In this document: positions 5,514 through 8,261 of the stretch, piece after piece
Numbering within the stretch: position 1 is the first letter of the stretch
Layout of the letters: each line of letters starts with the position of its first letter
DNA from: an uncultured Polynucleobacter sp.
GTDB taxonomy: Bacteria; Pseudomonadota; Gammaproteobacteria; Burkholderiales; Burkholderiaceae
NCBI GenBank assembly: GCA_937996825.1
Contig: CALKUJ010000206.1
Span: 1 to 8,261 of the forward strand
Direction: 5' to 3'
DNA length: 8,261 bases
The notes under the pieces: generated by a model
What the model was told of the DNA's origin: nothing
The model's database searches: none
The model's input: the letters and a program-made list of their open reading frames with translations, nothing else
Program-made: the position numbers and the translations under genes

Positions 5514-6502
5514 TGAGCGCTAACTTACAGACAATTTTAAGTCCTATTTCAGCAGATATGCAGTCGCTGAACGATGTTATTCGCTCTCGCCTCAGCTCTG
5601 AGGTCGCCCTGATCAATCAAATTTCTGCCTACATCATTGAAGCTGGCGGCAAAAGAATACGCCCAGCCCTGTTACTTTTAACTGGTCAGGCCATCTCGAA
5701 TGGCACCCCTCTGAAGCATCATTTGGACATGGCAGCCGTGGTTGAATTCATTCACACAGCGACTTTGTTGCACGACGATGTGGTTGATGAGTCTCATTTA
5801 CGTCGCGGTAGAGCAACTGCAAATGCCGCATTCGGTAATGCTGCCAGTGTTCTAGTGGGCGATTTTTTGTACTCAAGAGCATTTCAAATGATGGTCGCAC
5901 CCAATGACATCAGAATCATGGAAATACTCGCTGATGCCACCAATACGATTGCTGAAGGTGAAGTGTTGCAGTTAATGAACATGCATGACCCTGATGTCAA
6001 TGAAGCACGCTATATGCAAGTGATTCATTTCAAAACTGGCAAATTATTTGAAGCCTCTTCTGCCCTTGGCGCCCTTTTAGCAAAAGCCACTCCGGAACAA
6101 TATGCTGCTGCTCAGGCTTACGGTAAGCACATTGGCGCCACATTCCAATTGGTTGATGACATTCTTGATTACACCGCCAGTGCAGAACAGATGGGCAAAA
6201 ATGCGGGCGATGATTTGCGCGAAGGAAAACCAACTTTACCGTTGATTTATCTTCTTGATCATGGCACCTCTGCACAACAGTCTCTGATCAGATCTGCCAT
6301 TGAACAAGCCGAAGAATTGCCAGAGGATCTCTTTCAACAGGTCTACGAGGCCATTATCAACTCTGATGCGATCAAGTACACAGAGGCAGCGGCATTACGT
6401 GAGGCTCAACTAGCCAGAGAATCTTTGAACTGCTTCCCCAAAAATGCTGCGACACAAAGCTTGATTGATCTTTGTGATTACTCACTGAAACGCTCAAGCT
6501 AA
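5513..6502 (+). CDS. ispB: Octaprenyl diphosphate synthase IspB
   Basis: Trans-type polyprenyl synthase that adds isopentenyl diphosphate units to farnesyl diphosphate to make the ubiquinone side chain. The 329-residue protein has all core motifs: GGKRIRP near 45-51, the first Asp-rich motif LLHDDVVDESHLRRGR with DDVVD at 88-92, the stretch FGNAASVLVGDFLYSRAFQMM (107-127), GEVLQLMN near 149-156, FKTGKLFEASSALG, and the second Asp-rich motif with DDILD at 215-219 followed by GKNAGDDLREGKPTLPLIY. Length and end-to-end similarity match E. coli IspB; the eight-unit product is inferred from that. The start is bounded by an in-frame TAG at 5507-5509, but the ribosome site is unusually far away. It is divergent from rplU and followed by terminator-like hairpins. 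Confidence 0.96.
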   Translation: MSANLQTILSPISADMQSLNDVIRSRLSSEVALINQISAYIIEAGGKRIRPALLLLTGQAISNGTPLKHHLDMAAVVEFIHTATLLHDDVVDESHLRRGRATANAAFGNAASVLVGDFLYSRAFQMMVAPNDIRIMEILADATNTIAEGEVLQLMNMHDPDVNEARYMQVIHFKTGKLFEASSALGALLAKATPEQYAAAQAYGKHIGATFQLVDDILDYTASAEQMGKNAGDDLREGKPTLPLIYLLDHGTSAQQSLIRSAIEQAEELPEDLFQQVYEAIINSDAIKYTEAAALREAQLARESLNCFPKNAATQSLIDLCDYSLKRSS

Positions 6503-6521
6503 AGAATTCTTGAGATTTTTT
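6493..6521 (+). terminator. Probable terminator of ispB
   Basis: CTCAAG (6493-6498) pairs with CTTGAG (6509-6514) around a 10-nt loop that contains the ispB stop, and is followed directly by ATTTTTT. The stem is short, so efficiency may be modest. The T run is also part of the left arm of the next hairpin, so the two structures compete. Confidence 0.5.
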
Positions 6522-6549
6522 CTTGTCAGAAAGATCTGACAGGAAAATC
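6514..6549 (+). other. Long imperfect hairpin between ispB and corB
   Basis: GATTTTTTCTTGTCAG (6514-6529) and CTGACAGGAAAATC (6536-6549) pair with a perfect inner TGTCAG/CTGACA stem, a wobble pair and a two-T bulge, around the loop AAAGAT. No T run follows on the plus strand, so it is not a standard terminator for ispB. It could stabilise the ispB 3' end, be an operator upstream of corB, or help rho-independent release together with the first hairpin. Confidence 0.4.
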
Positions 6550-6605
6550 AGAATGTCACACCTCTATTTGTAAGGCTTTAACAATACAAAACAAGCTTAG
6601 TTTGC

Positions 6606-6611
6606 TATAGT
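6606..6611 (+). promoter_or_regulatory. Candidate -10 element for corB
   Basis: TATAGT at this position predicts a start near 6618, about 26 nt before the ATG at 6644. TTAACA at 6578-6583 resembles a -35, but its spacing of 22 nt is too long. If right, this transcript start leaves too little leader for translation from the TTG at 6626. Confidence 0.35.
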
Positions 6612-6643
6612 CACTCTCATGTTCTTTGCTTAAGAAAGCATTC

Positions 6644-7921
6644 ATGGATTCGTGGCTCAATGATTGGCCTTGGTGGGCGCAAGTTGGTTTAGTAGTTTTA
6701 CTTTTAGCAATTTCTGCTTTTTTCTCTATCACTGAGACCAGCATGATGGCAGCCAATCGTCACAGGATTCGGCATTTGGCTAATCGCGGCAACCGCGGCG
6801 CAAAAAATACACAAAATCTACTTTCAAGAACAGAAGAACTATTGTCAGTTATTTTGATTGGCAATAACGTCGTTAATACTATTCTTCCGGTTTTGTTAAC
6901 AGCTATTGCAATGCATGCTTTTGGTAATAATGCATCTGTTCTATCTATCAGCACTGGTATTGCGGCCGTTTTAATCATTATTTTTTGTGAAATCACTCCA
7001 AAGGTAGTTGGCGCGACTTATCCAGAAAGATTTGCCATTTTCACAAGCTGGGTGATCAGGCCTTTGATTGTGATCCTAAAACCAGCCATGTGGTTGATCA
7101 ATGTCTTTGTGTCTGGTCTTCTCAAGTTGCTAAGAGTGGACACAAAAGCAAATCAAGGCACTCAGATGACAGCCGAAGAATTGCGTTCAGTGGTTCTTGA
7201 ATCAACACACTTCATTCCAAACAAACACAGAAGCATCTTGGTCAATCTGTTCAATCTTGAAAGCATCAAGGTCGATGATGTCATGACGCCCAGATCACGC
7301 ATGGAAGTCTTGGATTTTTCAAAACCGATTGAAGATGTGATTCATCAACTTGAGACTTGCTATCACAACAAACTACCTGTCTGCGACGAAGACTCTGATC
7401 GCGTGATTGGCATCTTGGCCGTTAGAAAGGCTTTGAGCTTATTAGGTGATGAAGATCTTCAGCATCATCATTTCAAAGAGTTATTGAGTGAACCTTATTT
7501 CATTCCAAGTGGCACCCCTGTTCTTCAACAACTTCAGTTCTTCCAAGAAAACCAAGAACGCATTGGTCTTGTGGTGGATGAGTACGGAATTGTTCAAGGA
7601 CTTGTGACCATTGAAGATATCTTAGAAGAGCTGATTGGCGAATTCACAACCTCTCTTCCAGATCTTGCTGTCAAAACAAAATGGTCCAATGACGACACCT
7701 ACATTGCAGATGGCACAGCCAGCTTGCGTGATTTGAATCGTCTTTTAAATCTTGATCTTCCAACCGATGGGCCCAAGACTTTGAATGGTCTATTGATTGA
7801 GACACTTGAAGATATTCCAGACAATAACGTCAGCGTCAAAATAGGTAAGGTGGTCATGGAAATCATCCAGGTGGATGAACAGATCATCAAGACGGTCCGC
7901 ATTTATCAGCCGAATGATTGA
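6644..7921 (+). CDS. corB: CNNM/CorB-type membrane protein with CBS pair and CorC domain (HlyC/CorC family transporter)
   Basis: Inner-membrane protein of the CNNM family, resembling E. coli YfjD (CorB) along its whole length and implicated in magnesium/cobalt transport. The 425 residues show: an N-terminal DUF21/CNNM membrane domain (about 12-190) with hydrophobic segments near 12-34, 66-88, 97-120 and 133-160 and conserved ITETSM, LIGNNVVN and CEITPK; a CBS pair (about 211-335) opening VDDVMTPRSRMEVLD and closing IGLVVDEYGIVQGLVTIEDILEELIGEFTT, expected to bind ATP-Mg; and a C-terminal CorC_HlyC domain (346-421). ATG 6644 is chosen, with AAGAAAG ending about 5 nt upstream; a TTG at 6626 would add six residues but lacks a ribosome site. 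Its last 8 nt overlap the next gene, so the two are probably cotranscribed. Direction of transport cannot be read from sequence. Confidence 0.93.
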   Translation: MDSWLNDWPWWAQVGLVVLLLAISAFFSITETSMMAANRHRIRHLANRGNRGAKNTQNLLSRTEELLSVILIGNNVVNTILPVLLTAIAMHAFGNNASVLSISTGIAAVLIIIFCEITPKVVGATYPERFAIFTSWVIRPLIVILKPAMWLINVFVSGLLKLLRVDTKANQGTQMTAEELRSVVLESTHFIPNKHRSILVNLFNLESIKVDDVMTPRSRMEVLDFSKPIEDVIHQLETCYHNKLPVCDEDSDRVIGILAVRKALSLLGDEDLQHHHFKELLSEPYFIPSGTPVLQQLQFFQENQERIGLVVDEYGIVQGLVTIEDILEELIGEFTTSLPDLAVKTKWSNDDTYIADGTASLRDLNRLLNLDLPTDGPKTLNGLLIETLEDIPDNNVSVKIGKVVMEIIQVDEQIIKTVRIYQPND

Positions 7922-8261
7922 AGAAGATGATGTCATCATTCATTTCTGGCAAGACATTGTTGATCAAGCACTCCTGGCAAAAGCCAGCGATATTCACATT
8001 GAGCCAGAAAACGGAGTAAGCCATGTACGCTTGCGCGTTGATGGCTGCCTGAGTCATTTAACCAGTTCACCAGCACATTGGCATGACCGACTATCAAGTC
8101 GAGTCAAAATTTTGGCGCGCTTAGATATTTCAGAAAAGCGCTTACCTCAAGACGGTCAAATGTTACTGAATAGCTCTAAAGATTCAAAGAGTGACAACCT
8201 CAATAACATTGATTGCCGTGTCTCAACTTTGCCCACGCTGCATGGTGAAAAAATTGTTTTG
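7914..8261 (+). CDS. GspE/PilB-family ATPase of type IV pilus or type II secretion (partial, 3' end beyond right edge)
   Basis: Hexameric ATPases of this family power assembly of type IV pili or type II secretion pseudopili from the cytoplasmic face. The 116 codons present cover the N2 domain: AKASDIHIEP at 22-31, RLRVDG at 39-44, SRVKILARLDISEKRLPQDGQ at 62-82 and CRVSTLPTLHGEKIVL at 101-116. The Walker A and later motifs should follow just beyond the edge. With ATG 7914 the protein begins only about 24 residues before SDIHIEP, so the usual N1 domain of PilB/GspE (over 100 residues) is absent. An in-frame ATG at 7875 would add just 13 residues. The start overlaps the corB end by 8 nt with no good ribosome site, suggesting translational coupling. 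Position near ispB favours pilB, since pil genes often follow ispB in betaproteobacteria. Confidence 0.88.
   Translation, partial: MIEEDDVIIHFWQDIVDQALLAKASDIHIEPENGVSHVRLRVDGCLSHLTSSPAHWHDRLSSRVKILARLDISEKRLPQDGQMLLNSSKDSKSDNLNNIDCRVSTLPTLHGEKIVL

Noticed and set aside
6503..6643. Possible tRNA gene between ispB and the pil-type genes, where some betaproteobacteria carry tRNA-Pro
   Set aside because: I found no T-loop consensus, acceptor stem or cloverleaf; the region is explained by hairpins and promoter-like sequence.
6626..6643. TTG start giving a six-residue longer CorB
   Set aside because: No ribosome site precedes it, the candidate transcript start near 6618 is too close, and ATG at 6644 has a better-spaced purine-rich site.
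1..8261. CRISPR array, insertion sequence, prophage, toxin-antitoxin or defence genes
   Set aside because: No spaced direct repeats, transposase or integrase frames, terminal repeats or defence motifs were seen; every sizeable frame is a core gene.

Overview
The window looks like a housekeeping stretch of a betaproteobacterial chromosome. Protein similarity, gene order and moderately low GC point to Burkholderiaceae, most likely a Polynucleobacter-type freshwater bacterium. The order (rplU-rpmA-obgE-proB, then convergent rppH and divergent proS, with ispB and a PilB/GspE-type ATPase on the other side) is typical of betaproteobacteria as I remember them. The genus is an inference, not something the sequence proves.

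Layout. At 1-1453 (minus) is the first ~484 codons of proS, whose end lies beyond the left edge. An 84-bp divergent intergenic region then leads to rppH (1538-2128, plus). A CNP1-like exported protein (2125-2655, plus) overlaps rppH by 4 nt and starts with TTG. A hairpin at 2647-2679 separates this pair from a minus-strand block transcribed right to left: rplU (5316-5005), rpmA (4983-4723), an intrinsic terminator (4679-4650), obgE (4639-3545) and proB (3489-2698). A consensus-like sigma70 promoter (TTGACT-18-TATAAT) drives rplU. Divergently, ispB (5513-6502, plus) is followed by a terminator-like hairpin, a second imperfect hairpin, corB (6644-7921, plus) and the first 116 codons of a GspE/PilB-type ATPase (7914-8261, plus), which overlaps corB by 8 nt.

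Functions. The genes serve translation (L21, L27, prolyl-tRNA synthetase), ribosome assembly and growth control (Obg), proline synthesis (ProB; ProS uses the product), mRNA 5'-end decapping (RppH), the ubiquinone side chain (IspB), a CNNM-type cation transporter (CorB), and pilus or secretion energetics (the partial ATPase). No mobile elements, tRNA, CRISPR array or transfer signs were seen, and I do not see a new multi-gene system. The points worth a second look are: a glutamate 5-kinase with no C-terminal PUA domain; a strong terminator ending 11 nt before the obgE start; a hairpin between the distant Shine-Dalgarno and start codon of ispB; a palindrome shared by the proS/rppH promoters; and the corB/ATPase overlap with an apparently N-terminally short ATPase. 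No gene-free stretch exceeds 300 bases; the longest is 5317-5512.
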